A DNA stretch of 64,000 nt from Chitinophagaceae bacterium (GCA_019638625.1 JAHBTK010000007.1:248001-312000); one strand, 5' to 3'; shown: positions 44,175-54,213, counted from the stretch's first letter. Translations and numbers: made by a program. The notes: generated from the letters alone by a model not told the origin.

Positions 44175-45836
44175 ATGGACAGACGGTCATTTCTTTCCCT
44201 GAAAAGGGAAAAGTTATCTAAGAAATTTGTTACAGGCAGAACCCAGTCGGGCATTACACCCTACACAGGTCCCTGGACCCGGAATGAAGTGATCCATTTA
44301 CTAAAGAGGACCATGTTCGGGGCTTCGTTACAGGATATCAAATACTTTGAGCAACGGACAATGGAGGCCTCGGTAAACGAATTGCTGACGATCACCGCCC
44401 CACTACCCACTCCCCCTTTAAAAGATTATGATGCATCGGATGCTGAAGCACAGCCGGACAATAATATAGCGCCGGGTGCCACCTGGGTAAACGATTATAA
44501 TACTGATGGAGGCATCGGGCAGGCAAGAAACTTTTCTTTCCAGCGTTGGTGGATCAGCCGGGTTCTTCACCAGGACAGAAATATCCGGGAGAAGATGACA
44601 TTGTTCTGGCACAACCATTTTGCCACGCAAATGTCTTCTTCAAACAATGGCAGACTGACGTATAAACATCACCAGATGCTGCGGCAGCATGCTTTGGGAA
44701 ACCTGAAATGGCTGGTGAAGGCTGTTACGCTGGACCCCTTGATGCTGGTGTTTCAAAATGGTGAGCACAACCGTAAAGAATCGCCCGATGAAAATTATGC
44801 CAGGGAACTCCAGGAACTTTTTTCCATAGGAAAGGAAAATAACCCGAACTATACCGAAGACGATGTGAAAGCCGCGGCCCGTGTATTAACAGGGTGGCGG
44901 ATCAATTATGAGACGGTGGAACCTTTTTTCACTCCCGAAAGACACGACACCGGCAACAAGTCCTTTTCTTCCTTTTACAACAACCGGGTAATAACAGGCA
45001 GGGCAGGCGCTGCGGGCGCCCAGGAGGTGGATGACCTGATTGATATGATTTTTTCGAAGTCGCGGGAAGCTTCCGTGTATGTTGTAAAAGAGCTATATAA
45101 ATGGTTCGTGTATTACGAAATTGATGCGGCCGCGCAGGCAAACGTTATTGATCCCCTGGCTCAAATGCTGGTAAATTACAACTGGGATATAAAACCTGTG
45201 GTAGAGACCCTGCTGAAGAGCGAACACTTTTTTGATGTACTCAACCAGGGCTGTTTAATCAAAGGGCCGGCTGACTTTATATTTGGATTGTGTCGTGAGT
45301 TTGATGTTCAGTTGCCCTCCGGCGCCGACTGGCAAACGGAATATGCCGTTAATAATTTACTGAGCTGGATCATGAAAAACCTTGACCAGGACCTGGGCGA
45401 GCCTCCCAGTGTGTCAGGGTGGCCGGCCTATTACCAGATGCCCGTTTTTCATGAAATATGGATCACGAACAATACCTATCCCAAAAGAACGGAGTTCACT
45501 GATATGATGACCATGAGCAATTTTACCGTCAACAACTTTGAGTTGAAGATCGATGTAGTTGCTTTTGCAAAAACATTGAGTAACCCCGGAGACCCGAACA
45601 GCCTGTTGAACGATTCCCTGGAGATATTATATCGGATTGATTTGTCAGAGGGGGTAAGAGAGCAGTTGAAAAGGGATATTTTGCTCACGGGGCAAACCAA
45701 TGATTATTACTGGACCAATGCCTGGAATGCGCATATTGCGAATCCCTCCAACATGATGGCTTATCAAACAGTGTTTACGCGGTTGAGCGAGTTATACCAG
45801 TATTTGCTCGCATTGCCCGAATATCATTTATCCTGA
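44175..45836 (+). CDS. DUF1800 exported protein
   Basis: 553-residue DUF1800 family protein: LLKRTMFGASLQDIKYFEQR, REKMTLFWHNHFATQMSS, ALGNLKWLVKAVTLDPLML, ARELQELFSIGKENNPNYTE and DVKAAARVLTGWR are the hallmark blocks of this family. It is nearly always paired with a DUF1501 gene, as here. The short RRSF-containing N-terminus lacks a clear hydrophobic core. A possible role in exporting or assembling surface material has been suggested in the literature only loosely; no activity is established. ATG 44175 starts MDRRSFLSLKREK; the codons upstream lack similarity. The next gene follows by 18 bp. Confidence 0.9.
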   Translation: MDRRSFLSLKREKLSKKFVTGRTQSGITPYTGPWTRNEVIHLLKRTMFGASLQDIKYFEQRTMEASVNELLTITAPLPTPPLKDYDASDAEAQPDNNIAPGATWVNDYNTDGGIGQARNFSFQRWWISRVLHQDRNIREKMTLFWHNHFATQMSSSNNGRLTYKHHQMLRQHALGNLKWLVKAVTLDPLMLVFQNGEHNRKESPDENYARELQELFSIGKENNPNYTEDDVKAAARVLTGWRINYETVEPFFTPERHDTGNKSFSSFYNNRVITGRAGAAGAQEVDDLIDMIFSKSREASVYVVKELYKWFVYYEIDAAAQANVIDPLAQMLVNYNWDIKPVVETLLKSEHFFDVLNQGCLIKGPADFIFGLCREFDVQLPSGADWQTEYAVNNLLSWIMKNLDQDLGEPPSVSGWPAYYQMPVFHEIWITNNTYPKRTEFTDMMTMSNFTVNNFELKIDVVAFAKTLSNPGDPNSLLNDSLEILYRIDLSEGVREQLKRDILLTGQTNDYYWTNAWNAHIANPSNMMAYQTVFTRLSELYQYLLALPEYHLS

Positions 45837-45854
45837 TAATAAAAAAATAAAAAG

Positions 45855-47429
45855 ATGCTTATGAAAAGGCGTGACTTTTTACGGAATACCGTTCCTGCTG
45901 CGATTCTTCCTTCGTTTATAAATGGGGAATCGATAACGGCGCTGGCGCCCAATTCGTTCCTGAATGCCATTACCAACTATGCGGAAGAAACAGACCATGT
46001 GCTGGTGATCATTGAAATGAACGGTGGCAATGATGGATTGAATATGGTGATACCAAGGGATACTTATTCAGCTTATTATAATATACGCGCCAATATAGCC
46101 ATACCCGAAGCAAACGTTCTGCGGCTGCAGGGAAATGATAAAACGGGGCTTCACCCCGCGATGACGGGAGTACAACAGTTATTCAATGACGGGAAAGTGG
46201 CCATTGTACAATCGGCTGGTTATCCCGATCCCAACCTTTCTCATTTCCGGTCTACTGATATATGGATGAGCGCTTCGGATAGTAATGAAGTGGTCAATAC
46301 GGGATGGATCGGCCGCTACCTGGCCAGTGAGTATCCGGGGTATCCTATGGGTTATCCCAATGCTGCCATGCCCGACCCGCCGGCCATTCAAATAGGTTCT
46401 TTATCGTCGCTGACTTTTCATGGACCCAACATTGGAATGGCCATGAGTATTACCAACCCCACATCGTTTTACCGGATCGTTGATGATGTGCAGGACCCTG
46501 CACCGGCAACCAGGGCAGGAAAAGAATTGACATATATTCGTGAAATAGCCCGTCAGACCGAAAAGTTTGGGGACTCAATAAAAAGAGCAGCCACCAATTC
46601 AACCCAGCAATTGCCTTACCCGGATAACAACGGACTGGCAAACCAGTTGAAAATTGTTGCCCGGCTGATTAAAGGCGGTTTGAAAACCCGGGTCTACAAG
46701 GTTTCGATAGGTGGTTTTGACACCCATTCCATGCAAACGGAAATGAGCAACCCAATGACGGGAAAACATGCGGAGTTACTTAAAGAGCTTTCGGATGCGG
46801 TAAAAGCTTTCCAGGATGATCTCGCTTTCCTGGGACTGGAAGACAGGGTGCTTGCGTTTACTTTTTCAGAATTCGGAAGACGCATCAATTCCAACTTCAG
46901 TGTAGGAACCGACCATGGAGCGGCCGCGCCGATGCTGGTGTTTGGATCAAAAGTGCAACCGGGTATAATAGGCAATAACCCGCATATTCCGGGCGCCGGT
47001 ACCCAAAGTAATATCCCGCATCAATATGACTATCGCAGCGTTTATGCTTCTATCCTGGAGAAATGGTTCTGTGCCGATAACCTGGGTTTACAGACGGTCC
47101 TGCTGAAAAATTTTCAATCGCTCCCCATTATACAGGACAATGCCTGCAACACGAACATTAAACCCAAAGATGACACCAGCCTGATCTCAAATTACCCTAA
47201 CCCTTTTACTACCACCACTACCGTCAGGTATATTACCCAGGGCGGGCATACGCTGGTGCAGGTAATCGATTGTATGGGGCGGGTAGTAAAGCGTCTGGTG
47301 GATGGCAACCAGACAGGTAACACCTATACGATAACGTTCGACAGTACAGGTCTTGCTGCAGGTATATATTATCTCCGGTTGCAAAACGGTCCCCTGCAAC
47401 AGGTAAGAGCCATACTTAAAGTGAAGTAA
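45855..47429 (+). CDS. DUF1501 exported protein with T9SS C-terminal sorting domain
   Basis: 524-residue DUF1501 protein (alkaline-phosphatase-like fold). N-terminal twin-arginine-like leader MLMKRRDFLRNTVPAAILP; core motifs VLVIIEMNGGNDGLNMV, GLHPAM, FRSTDIW, LTFHGP, GFDTHSMQ, FSEFGRRINSN and GTDHGAAAPMLVFG (the conserved metal-site-like ending). Residues about 443-524 are a T9SS type-A sorting domain (ISNYPNPF ... IDCMGRVVKRLVDG ... GIYYLRLQNG), so after periplasmic passage it should be secreted or surface-bound by the type IX system. An in-frame ATG two codons downstream (45861) may be the true start. Downstream of its DUF1800 partner. Confidence 0.92.
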   Translation: MLMKRRDFLRNTVPAAILPSFINGESITALAPNSFLNAITNYAEETDHVLVIIEMNGGNDGLNMVIPRDTYSAYYNIRANIAIPEANVLRLQGNDKTGLHPAMTGVQQLFNDGKVAIVQSAGYPDPNLSHFRSTDIWMSASDSNEVVNTGWIGRYLASEYPGYPMGYPNAAMPDPPAIQIGSLSSLTFHGPNIGMAMSITNPTSFYRIVDDVQDPAPATRAGKELTYIREIARQTEKFGDSIKRAATNSTQQLPYPDNNGLANQLKIVARLIKGGLKTRVYKVSIGGFDTHSMQTEMSNPMTGKHAELLKELSDAVKAFQDDLAFLGLEDRVLAFTFSEFGRRINSNFSVGTDHGAAAPMLVFGSKVQPGIIGNNPHIPGAGTQSNIPHQYDYRSVYASILEKWFCADNLGLQTVLLKNFQSLPIIQDNACNTNIKPKDDTSLISNYPNPFTTTTTVRYITQGGHTLVQVIDCMGRVVKRLVDGNQTGNTYTITFDSTGLAAGIYYLRLQNGPLQQVRAILKVK

Positions 47430-47619
47430 ATAACCCTGCTGAATACTTGGATTTTTAGCTGATTGACTTATTTTTACGTGATTCAATGGAGTCCATTGAT
47501 CTGTTTAGGTATCGCCTGCCTGTAAATACACCAGCTTTTGTTACGCCTATTGCCGGGCTTTTGTCTCCGGAGTTGCTGCGGTAATAGCCCTTTTTTATGC
47601 TATATTTACAGGTGTCAGA

Positions 47620-49461
47620 ATGCCCATAAAAAAAATCATAATCACTATACCGGGAATATTTCTCTTCCTTTTTTCATTTTCCCAGGTAGACAGCAATTAC
47701 CTGAAGCATTTGTATGACAGGGTGCTGGATTTTGACGTCTTCAAAAAAGACTCTATACTCTATTACGCTGACTATATTGAAAAAACTGCAAAAAAAATAC
47801 ATTTTGACAGCGGCAGGGTATTGGCGCTTCGCCTGAAAGGAATATATGAAGAGCTGGACGAGGATTATTATGACGCTGCCGATTATTATTATCAGTCGCT
47901 GGAGGAAGCCAGGGAGCTGAAAAACCTGAGTTACGAAGTGGCAGCGCTGGGGGATCTGGCAATCATTTATAACCATCTTAACCAACCTTACAAAGCCAAA
48001 GAGCTATACAAAGAAGCCCTTGACCTGTCCCGGGTACGAAAACAAGTTTACTCCATTTTTACGAATGCCGCTAATCTTGGGTCTATCTACAACAGATTGA
48101 GTATGCCGGACAGTGCCTTACACTACCTCGCAGAAGCAGATAGCATAGCTAACCAGTATAAAGGAGAGCTGGATATAGGCTTTGTACATAACAATATAGG
48201 CAACGCGTGGTTTCATAAAAAAGAGTGGGACAGTGCCCGCTATTTTTTTAAAGCCAATTACGAATCACATTTGTTATCTGACGATAAAGAAGGGTTGTGG
48301 CACGACTGCCTTAATCTGGGAGATGTGTACGTGGAGAAGGCAAAATTTGATTCGGCAAAAATTTACCTGGATAAAGCTTTTGAGTTATCTGAATTGCTTG
48401 AATCCAAAAGAAAACAGGCTGATGTTTTCTCGATGTATGCGAAATACTATTCCAGGAAAGGGGAATATAAGCCCGCTTTCCTGTATTTTGAGAAATGGTA
48501 CCAGTTGGATACGGCCCTAGTAAATGGACAAACCCTGCGTTCCGTGGCGGAACTGCAGGAGAAATACCAGTTCAAACAGAAAGACTTTAAAAATAAGGAA
48601 CTGGAACTGGAGATAAAGCAACAGAAGTTTCATAAAAACAGTTTCGCCCTGCTGACCGTTATCGTGGGTTTCCTGGCTTTATCCGCCATTGTCATCATGC
48701 TCCTGGTCCGGAAGAACAATCTACAGTTACGCAGGAAAAGAGACCTGATCCAGCAGCAGAATGATAAACTGGCCGCACTTAATGAGGAAAAAAATTCCCT
48801 TATCAGTGTGGTGTCTCATGATTTGTCAGGACCCTTTACCAGCATCAAACTCTGGGCCCAGATACTGCAGTCGGATACATCCAATCTTACCGGTAACCAA
48901 CGGAAGGCGCTGCATAGAATTTTGAGTTCTGCGCACAACGGGGAGACGCTTATCAAACGTATCCTGTTTATTGATAAGGAAGAACTGGGTGACCACAGGA
49001 TATCCCTGGAGCACCTGGATATTAAGGCATTCTTGGAAGATATCATCCAGGCATACCAGGAACAGGCAAAACAAAAGGAAATTCAGATTATTTATGAAAC
49101 CTCACTGCCCTCATTGGTTATCATTACCGACCGGTATATTGTAAACCGGATCATCGAAAACCTGTTGAGCAACGCTATTAAATTTTCCGAGAAGCAAAAA
49201 AGTGTTTGGGTGAACCTTACAGACAGGAACCATTATTTTGAGATCACTATAAGAGACGAAGGAGTAGGTATAAAAGCTGAGGAGGTGGATTATATATTTG
49301 CAAAACACCAGAAAACATCTTCTGTCCCTACCGGTGGGGAGTTTTCAACCGGTTTAGGCTTATTTATTGTACGGCGTCTGGCGGAAGAGTTGAATGGCAG
49401 CGTTATTTGTGAAAGTGAAGAAGGAATAGGCAGTATTTTTACCGTAAAACTGCCCAAATAG
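47620..49461 (+). CDS. TPR-containing membrane sensor histidine kinase
   Basis: 613 residues. Signal/anchor at 8-22, a periplasmic tetratricopeptide-repeat region at about 70-305 (repeats such as ALGDLAIIYNHLNQPYKAKELY; NNIGNAWFHKKEWDSARYFF; LNLGDVYVEKAKFDSAKIYL), a coiled coil at 310-338, a membrane helix at 341-363, a second coiled coil and the HisKA-type box SVVSHDLSGPFTSIK with phospho-acceptor His400. The HATPase domain follows with N-box ENLLSNAIKFSEK, RDEGVGIKAE and GLGLFIVRRLAEE. No response regulator gene is next to it, so it is an orphan kinase by position. Confidence 0.93.
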   Translation: MPIKKIIITIPGIFLFLFSFSQVDSNYLKHLYDRVLDFDVFKKDSILYYADYIEKTAKKIHFDSGRVLALRLKGIYEELDEDYYDAADYYYQSLEEARELKNLSYEVAALGDLAIIYNHLNQPYKAKELYKEALDLSRVRKQVYSIFTNAANLGSIYNRLSMPDSALHYLAEADSIANQYKGELDIGFVHNNIGNAWFHKKEWDSARYFFKANYESHLLSDDKEGLWHDCLNLGDVYVEKAKFDSAKIYLDKAFELSELLESKRKQADVFSMYAKYYSRKGEYKPAFLYFEKWYQLDTALVNGQTLRSVAELQEKYQFKQKDFKNKELELEIKQQKFHKNSFALLTVIVGFLALSAIVIMLLVRKNNLQLRRKRDLIQQQNDKLAALNEEKNSLISVVSHDLSGPFTSIKLWAQILQSDTSNLTGNQRKALHRILSSAHNGETLIKRILFIDKEELGDHRISLEHLDIKAFLEDIIQAYQEQAKQKEIQIIYETSLPSLVIITDRYIVNRIIENLLSNAIKFSEKQKSVWVNLTDRNHYFEITIRDEGVGIKAEEVDYIFAKHQKTSSVPTGGEFSTGLGLFIVRRLAEELNGSVICESEEGIGSIFTVKLPK

Positions 49462-49625
49462 CGCCCGTTGCTGACATTTGAACATATATTTCACAATACA
49501 AATATCAAATACCCGTTACAGTAGCCCCCTGCTTTAACAAAATACCGGCTATGGCGATTTTTTGTTTGGCAGGCTTTTAGTAGTATTGCAACCGAAAACA
49601 CTAAAAAATCAACCCTTTTAAGACA

Positions 49626-51335
49626 ATGCGTTTTTTTTTGAACTGGTTAGAAGCGAAGGCCTGTTTTAACACCGTATTGATATGTGCCGTTATAGCGGGT
49701 TTGTATGCCTGCTCCGCCAAACCGCCGGAACCCAGGGAGGTTGAGATTGTAAAACAACCGGAAGACCTGGGTAAGGTAGTAAATGAAAACATTTTGTCGA
49801 TAATGGCTTATGTAGAGCAAAATGCCGGCAAACTCAATGACTCGATCACACTCCGCCTGAACTCCCCGTTAAAAAAATGGTACGATGAAAAGCAGCCCCA
49901 GCGTACCTGGAGCAGCGAAAAGGAATGGGATGGGCTGGCAGACTCTCTGTATAATTTTATAAGTCAATGTGAATACTACGGGCTTTTCCCTGAAGATTAT
50001 CACTGGCGGGAATTGCGATATAGCTTTCAGCGGTTGAAAACTGATTCAGCTTCGATGATGGATGCGGCCCTGTGGGCCAGGACCGATGTAATGCTGACGG
50101 ACGCGTTCATGCAATTAATAAAAGACCTGCGGCTGGGAAGGCTGGAAAAAGACAGCATAACAACCCGCAAAGACCTTACTATTTCTGACTCTGTTTATAA
50201 TGTATTGTTGCAGCAGGCATTTAACGAGAGGCTGATTACCCCCGTTTTTGAAGCGCAGGAACCGACGCTGAAGAGTTACCGGGAGCTTCGGAATGCGTTG
50301 CGGGGTTTTGTAGATTCAATGGACAGAACGGTGTACACTTATATTTCCTATTTCCCCATAGAGATTCCGGAGGATTCCGCAAGATACCGGCAGGAATTGC
50401 AGGCGAGGCTGTTTGAGGGCGGTTATATTTCCTTTAACAACCGGGTGGCGGATACCGCTGAACTGGCGGAAGCCGTAAGAAAATACCAGGAAGAAAAAGA
50501 TCTGAAGGTGGATGGAAAGGCGGGTCCCATGGTTGTGCAAAGTTTAAATAATAACGACCGGGAGAAATTTATTCGTATTGCGATTAACCTTGACCGTTAT
50601 AAATTAATGGCAGATAGCCTGCCTGCAAGTTATGCCTGGGTGAATATCCCTGCTTTCCGGTTGAAAGTATGGGAGGAAGACACCCTCCGGCTGGAATCGA
50701 AGGTAATTGTCGGCCGGCCGGCTACCCGTACGCCGGTATTGACCAGCACCCTTTCTAATTTTGTGGTTTTCCCCCAATGGACGGTGCCCTATAGCATTGT
50801 ATTCAACGAAATGTTGCCCAAGATCCAGAAAAATATAGCTTACCTGGAGAAGGAAAACCTGATGGTGGTGGACAAAAATGACAGTATTATCGACCCCAGT
50901 GAGATTAACTGGTTCAAACTGCATAAGAATAACTTTCCCTACCTGCTGAAGCAGCGGCAGGGTGATGATAATTCTCTTGGAGTAATTAAATTTAATTTTA
51001 ATAACAAATACAGTGTATATTTACACGACACGAATGCCCGGGGGTTGTTTTCCAGAACAGACAGGGCGTTGAGCCATGGATGTGTGCGTGTGCAGCAATG
51101 GAAGCCCCTTTCAGAATTTCTCGTACAAAAAGATACTATAAAATACAGACCCGATACCCTGGCGGCGTGGATGCACAGAAAGGAAAAACACACTGTTTAT
51201 TTTTCGAAGAAAACACCCTTATTCATTCGTTACTTCACCTGCGAGGCAAAAGATAGCGCAGTGGTGTTTTATAATGATATCTATGCGGAAGACAAAATAG
51301 CCCGGCAGAAGTTTTTTGTACAGAGGTGGCAGTAA
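49626..51335 (+). CDS. L,D-transpeptidase, YcbB-like lipoprotein
   Basis: 569 residues. Possible lipobox GLYACSAKP near Cys29, so probably an anchored periplasmic enzyme that forms 3-3 peptidoglycan cross-links or links proteins to murein. After a helical N-terminal domain there is a peptidoglycan-binding-like segment (VRKYQEEKDLKVDGKAGPMVVQSL), then the YkuD catalytic domain with ALSHGCVRVQQW where C486 is the active-site cysteine (SHGCVR 483-488). The scaffolding order (helical, PGB, YkuD) matches E. coli YcbB/LdtD. A 163-bp gap separates it from the kinase gene. Confidence 0.92.
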   Translation: MRFFLNWLEAKACFNTVLICAVIAGLYACSAKPPEPREVEIVKQPEDLGKVVNENILSIMAYVEQNAGKLNDSITLRLNSPLKKWYDEKQPQRTWSSEKEWDGLADSLYNFISQCEYYGLFPEDYHWRELRYSFQRLKTDSASMMDAALWARTDVMLTDAFMQLIKDLRLGRLEKDSITTRKDLTISDSVYNVLLQQAFNERLITPVFEAQEPTLKSYRELRNALRGFVDSMDRTVYTYISYFPIEIPEDSARYRQELQARLFEGGYISFNNRVADTAELAEAVRKYQEEKDLKVDGKAGPMVVQSLNNNDREKFIRIAINLDRYKLMADSLPASYAWVNIPAFRLKVWEEDTLRLESKVIVGRPATRTPVLTSTLSNFVVFPQWTVPYSIVFNEMLPKIQKNIAYLEKENLMVVDKNDSIIDPSEINWFKLHKNNFPYLLKQRQGDDNSLGVIKFNFNNKYSVYLHDTNARGLFSRTDRALSHGCVRVQQWKPLSEFLVQKDTIKYRPDTLAAWMHRKEKHTVYFSKKTPLFIRYFTCEAKDSAVVFYNDIYAEDKIARQKFFVQRWQ

Positions 51336-51427
51336 GCGTGTTATACAGCAGCGGATTGTATCTTGTTGATAATTAAATTATTATCATACCCTTACCAATA
51401 TATTATTCAGTCATCAGTTAATACCGG

Positions 51428-51826
51428 ATGAACCTACTTGCTTACATATGTTTTTTTTCAATAATGTTTTTCAGCCCGGCTTTTTCTCCCACCGGAGTAT
51501 ATAACCAGGTAAAGAAAACAGAAACCGGAACTGCCAGCTATTACGGTGCCAAATTTCAGGGCAGGCTGATGGCAAACGGAAAAAAATTTGATCAAAACAG
51601 GTTAACCGCCGCTCATAATAAACTTCCTTTAGGAACTTTCGTCAGGGTACGCAACCTTCGCAACAATAAAACCGTCATTGTGGAGATTACCGACAGGATG
51701 CACCACAAAAACAAGAGGTTGATAGACCTCTCAAAAGCTGCTGCCCTTGAACTTAACTTTGTGCGCCAGGGGTTGACCAAAGTGCAGGTGGATGTAGTTG
51801 GAAAGCCTGATAATAATCAGCAATAA
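51428..51826 (+). CDS. RlpA-like septal ring protein, double-psi beta barrel
   Basis: 132-residue secreted protein. Signal peptide to about 22 (FFSPAFS), then a double-psi beta-barrel domain at about 38-125: GTASYYGAKFQGRLMANG, FDQNRLTAAHNKLPLGTFVRV, VEITDRMHHKNKRLIDLSKAAA. This is the RlpA family. Some RlpA proteins are lytic transglycosylases acting on naked glycan strands; there is no SPOR domain here and no lipobox, so the activity is unsure. It lies after the L,D-transpeptidase in the same direction, an envelope-related neighbourhood. Confidence 0.9.
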   Translation: MNLLAYICFFSIMFFSPAFSPTGVYNQVKKTETGTASYYGAKFQGRLMANGKKFDQNRLTAAHNKLPLGTFVRVRNLRNNKTVIVEITDRMHHKNKRLIDLSKAAALELNFVRQGLTKVQVDVVGKPDNNQQ

Positions 51827-51897
51827 AAAAATATAAATTTTCTTTTTTAATAAACCATCAATTTAAATTTGCAACAATTTAATCAAATCGATCATTT

Positions 51898-53238
51898 ATG
51901 AGAAAACCATTATTATTACTTCTGGCAGTAAGCGCCTTCCAGTTCGTTTTTGCCCAGGAGAATGGAGTTAAGTACGAATACAAAAAGAAACCGGCCGTTG
52001 GCTTTGCATTTACGTTCCACGATTTTCAAACTGCTGCTGATTTAAAAAGCACATCTCTCAACCAGGTATTAAAAGACAAACAATGGTACAAAACCGGCCG
52101 CATGAGCCCTGGTTTGGCTTTGTCTTATTTCCAGGGATTGACCAATCACCTCGATTTCATGGCCCGCCTGGGTGGTACTTTTATCAGCTATCCTGTTCCG
52201 GATAAGCCTCAGACCGGCAGCGACAAATTACTGGCAGAACTGGATGCCAACATCAACGCAAAACTGCTGAGCGACAAATACTGGGTATCTCCCTACCTGA
52301 CTGCGGGTATCGGCGGTTCTCAGTGGAATGGTTACTGGGGCGCTTATGTTCCCCTGGGAGTAGGTCTCCAGATAAACCTGCTTGATCAGGCTTACATTAA
52401 TATCAATGCCCAGTACAGGGCAGCCGTTACCAGCTCTACTGCTGCCAATCACCTGTTCTACAGTTTTGGTGTAGCCGGTTCTTTATTCGAAAAGAAAGAG
52501 CCTAAAGTGATCCCTCCTCCTCCGCCACCACCGGATACCGACAACGATGGTATTGTAGATTCCCTGGATGCCTGTCCTACTGTTGCCGGTCTGGCTCAGT
52601 TCAACGGATGTCCTGACAGCGATGGCGATGGTATTCCCGACAAAGACGATAAATGCCCTGATGTAAAAGGACTGCAAAAATACAACGGTTGCCCGATTCC
52701 TGACACCGATGGAGACGGCATTAACGATGAAGAGGATAAATGTCCTAATCAGCCTGGTGTAGCTAAATACAATGGTTGCCCGATTCCTGATACCGATGGC
52801 GATGGCGTAAACGATGAAGAAGACAGATGTCCTGCATTGCCTGGTCCTGTCAGCAACCAGGGTTGTCCGGAAATTAAGGAAGAAGTAATGAAACGGATTG
52901 ATGTAGCTGCTAAGAATGTATTCTTTGCTACCGGTAGCTCTAAACTGTTGGCCAAATCAAATGCGTCCTTAAATGAAGTAGTGAAGATACTGCAGGAAGA
53001 TGCTAACCTGAAACTGGATATTGAAGGACATACTGATAATACAGGTAACGCGGATAAAAACCAGGTACTGAGTGAGCAGAGAGCCAAATCAGTATTGGAT
53101 TACCTGATCTCTAAAGGTGTTGACCCGTCCAGGCTGGTGTCAGCCGGTTTCGGACAGGACCAGCCAGTTGCTGATAACAAAACCGCCGCCGGCCGTGCAC
53201 AAAACCGCCGTGTGGATCTGAAACTGCACTATCACTAA
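51898..53238 (+). CDS. OmpA-family outer-membrane protein with thrombospondin type-3 repeats
   Basis: 446 residues. Signal peptide to about 20 (FVFAQ), an N-terminal beta-barrel region at about 25-200 rich in GLALSYFQG-type strands, a proline run (PPPPPPD), then four calcium-binding thrombospondin type-3 repeats at about 213-310 (DTDNDGIVDS, DSDGDGIPDK, DTDGDGINDE, DTDGDGVNDE), and the C-terminal OmpA peptidoglycan-associating domain (NVFFATGSSKL; DIEGHTDNTGNADKN; QNRRVDLKLHYH). Expected to bridge outer membrane and murein. Followed by a strong terminator. Confidence 0.95.
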   Translation: MRKPLLLLLAVSAFQFVFAQENGVKYEYKKKPAVGFAFTFHDFQTAADLKSTSLNQVLKDKQWYKTGRMSPGLALSYFQGLTNHLDFMARLGGTFISYPVPDKPQTGSDKLLAELDANINAKLLSDKYWVSPYLTAGIGGSQWNGYWGAYVPLGVGLQINLLDQAYININAQYRAAVTSSTAANHLFYSFGVAGSLFEKKEPKVIPPPPPPPDTDNDGIVDSLDACPTVAGLAQFNGCPDSDGDGIPDKDDKCPDVKGLQKYNGCPIPDTDGDGINDEEDKCPNQPGVAKYNGCPIPDTDGDGVNDEEDRCPALPGPVSNQGCPEIKEEVMKRIDVAAKNVFFATGSSKLLAKSNASLNEVVKILQEDANLKLDIEGHTDNTGNADKNQVLSEQRAKSVLDYLISKGVDPSRLVSAGFGQDQPVADNKTAAGRAQNRRVDLKLHYH

Positions 53239-53261
53239 AAGTATAATAGACTATTATTATC

Positions 53262-53292
53262 AGGAGGCTGTCAATGACAGCCTCCTTTTTTT
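53262..53292 (+). terminator. Strong intrinsic terminator of the ompA-type gene
   Basis: AGGAGGCTGTC (53262-53272) and GACAGCCTCCT (53276-53286) form a perfect 11-bp stem with a 3-nt loop, followed by T7. It lies 24 bp after the stop codon. Confidence 0.9.
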
Positions 53293-53309
53293 GCCCGTCC
53301 AGGAGTTTT

Positions 53310-53801
53310 CTACCTGCTTTTTATAAGTGTGTTCTGATTGAACTTGTTCCAGGCGCCATCTTTTTTCATAATAAAATCCGTAACCTCTATCTCCTGTGTA
53401 TTGATGATTTTATAGGTCGTTTTACCCTGTTGGGTTTCCGGTGTACCCCATAGTGAAGTGAGGGTTGTAGTATCATTGCTCGCAATGATCGGGTGTATGG
53501 ATCCCTGTGTGTCAAACCAGGTGGCGGCAAACCGGTTCTCGCCTAAAGGTTTATAGTAGGCAATGCCTTCAAATATCATTTGAGTACTGTCCTTGCCAAT
53601 CGTTATTATCTTATATTGTAACCGGTAGAACCTGGTTTCCAGCACAGGAGTCCAATTCATCGTTATATTCGCCGGCATTCCGAAGGCTGCCCCATTTGCA
53701 TGCCAGTTTCCGACGAATATGTCAAGTATATTATTCGGAGTATGCTGTGCCAGTGAGCAACAGGAAATCAAAAGCAATGGCAGGAATATCAGTTTTTTCA
53801 T
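53310..53801 (-). CDS. Exported protein of DUF6265-like type
   Basis: 163 residues. Signal peptide MKKLIFLPLLLISCCSLA; a lipobox-like ISCC within it is possible. The body (DIFVGNWHANGAAFGMP; FEGIAYYKPLGENRFAATWFD; TTTLTSLWGTPETQQGKTTY) is a lipocalin-like beta fold resembling DUF6265/DUF1579-type proteins. The function is unknown. The longer frame to 53930 is not used because residues 1-43 lack a leader and the ATG at 53801 starts a clear one. It converges with the ompA gene and lies 22 bp after the VOC gene in the same direction. Confidence 0.7.
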   Translation of the reverse strand: MKKLIFLPLLLISCCSLAQHTPNNILDIFVGNWHANGAAFGMPANITMNWTPVLETRFYRLQYKIITIGKDSTQMIFEGIAYYKPLGENRFAATWFDTQGSIHPIIASNDTTTLTSLWGTPETQQGKTTYKIINTQEIEVTDFIMKKDGAWNKFNQNTLIKSR

Positions 53802-53823
53802 GTTGTTCCTTTGATTGATACTA

Positions 53824-54213
53824 CTATTGCAAAACCTCAAACCACAGCTCCACTTCGTAGTTATCAGGGTCGTTAAAAAAGATATATGGTGAGCCGGGGA
53901 TAAATTCGCCTTTGTCAATGATCTTTCCACCTCCTGCCAGAATTTTTTCTTCCATTATTGAAATGCTTTCGGGGTTACGAAGCCTGAAGCCAAAATGAGC
54001 AATACCACCAGAATTCCCGTCTGCGTTTTGACTTTTTTCAAAAACAAGAACATCATGAGTTCCGGGAGTAGTAAGTTGAATAAATTCCGCTTCTTCATAC
54101 ATGACTTCCATGTCAAATACTGTTTGGTAGAAAAGTTTTGTAACGGAAAGGTCTTTCACTGCAATAGCAATGTGGGTCAGGCCGAAAGTGAGTGTCTTTT
54201 TGATTGCTGCCAT
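53824..54213 (-). CDS. VOC-superfamily (glyoxalase-like) protein
   Basis: 129 residues with the vicinal-oxygen-chelate fold: LTHIAIAVKDLSVTKLFYQTV opens the first beta-alpha-beta-beta-beta unit, and FIPGSPYIFFNDPDNYEVELWFE closes the second with the metal-ligand glutamate (EVELWFE). Glyoxalase I, extradiol dioxygenase and resistance proteins share this fold; the actual substrate cannot be told. First gene of a probable two-gene unit with the exported protein that follows. Confidence 0.88.
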   Translation of the reverse strand: MAAIKKTLTFGLTHIAIAVKDLSVTKLFYQTVFDMEVMYEEAEFIQLTTPGTHDVLVFEKSQNADGNSGGIAHFGFRLRNPESISIMEEKILAGGGKIIDKGEFIPGSPYIFFNDPDNYEVELWFEVLQ

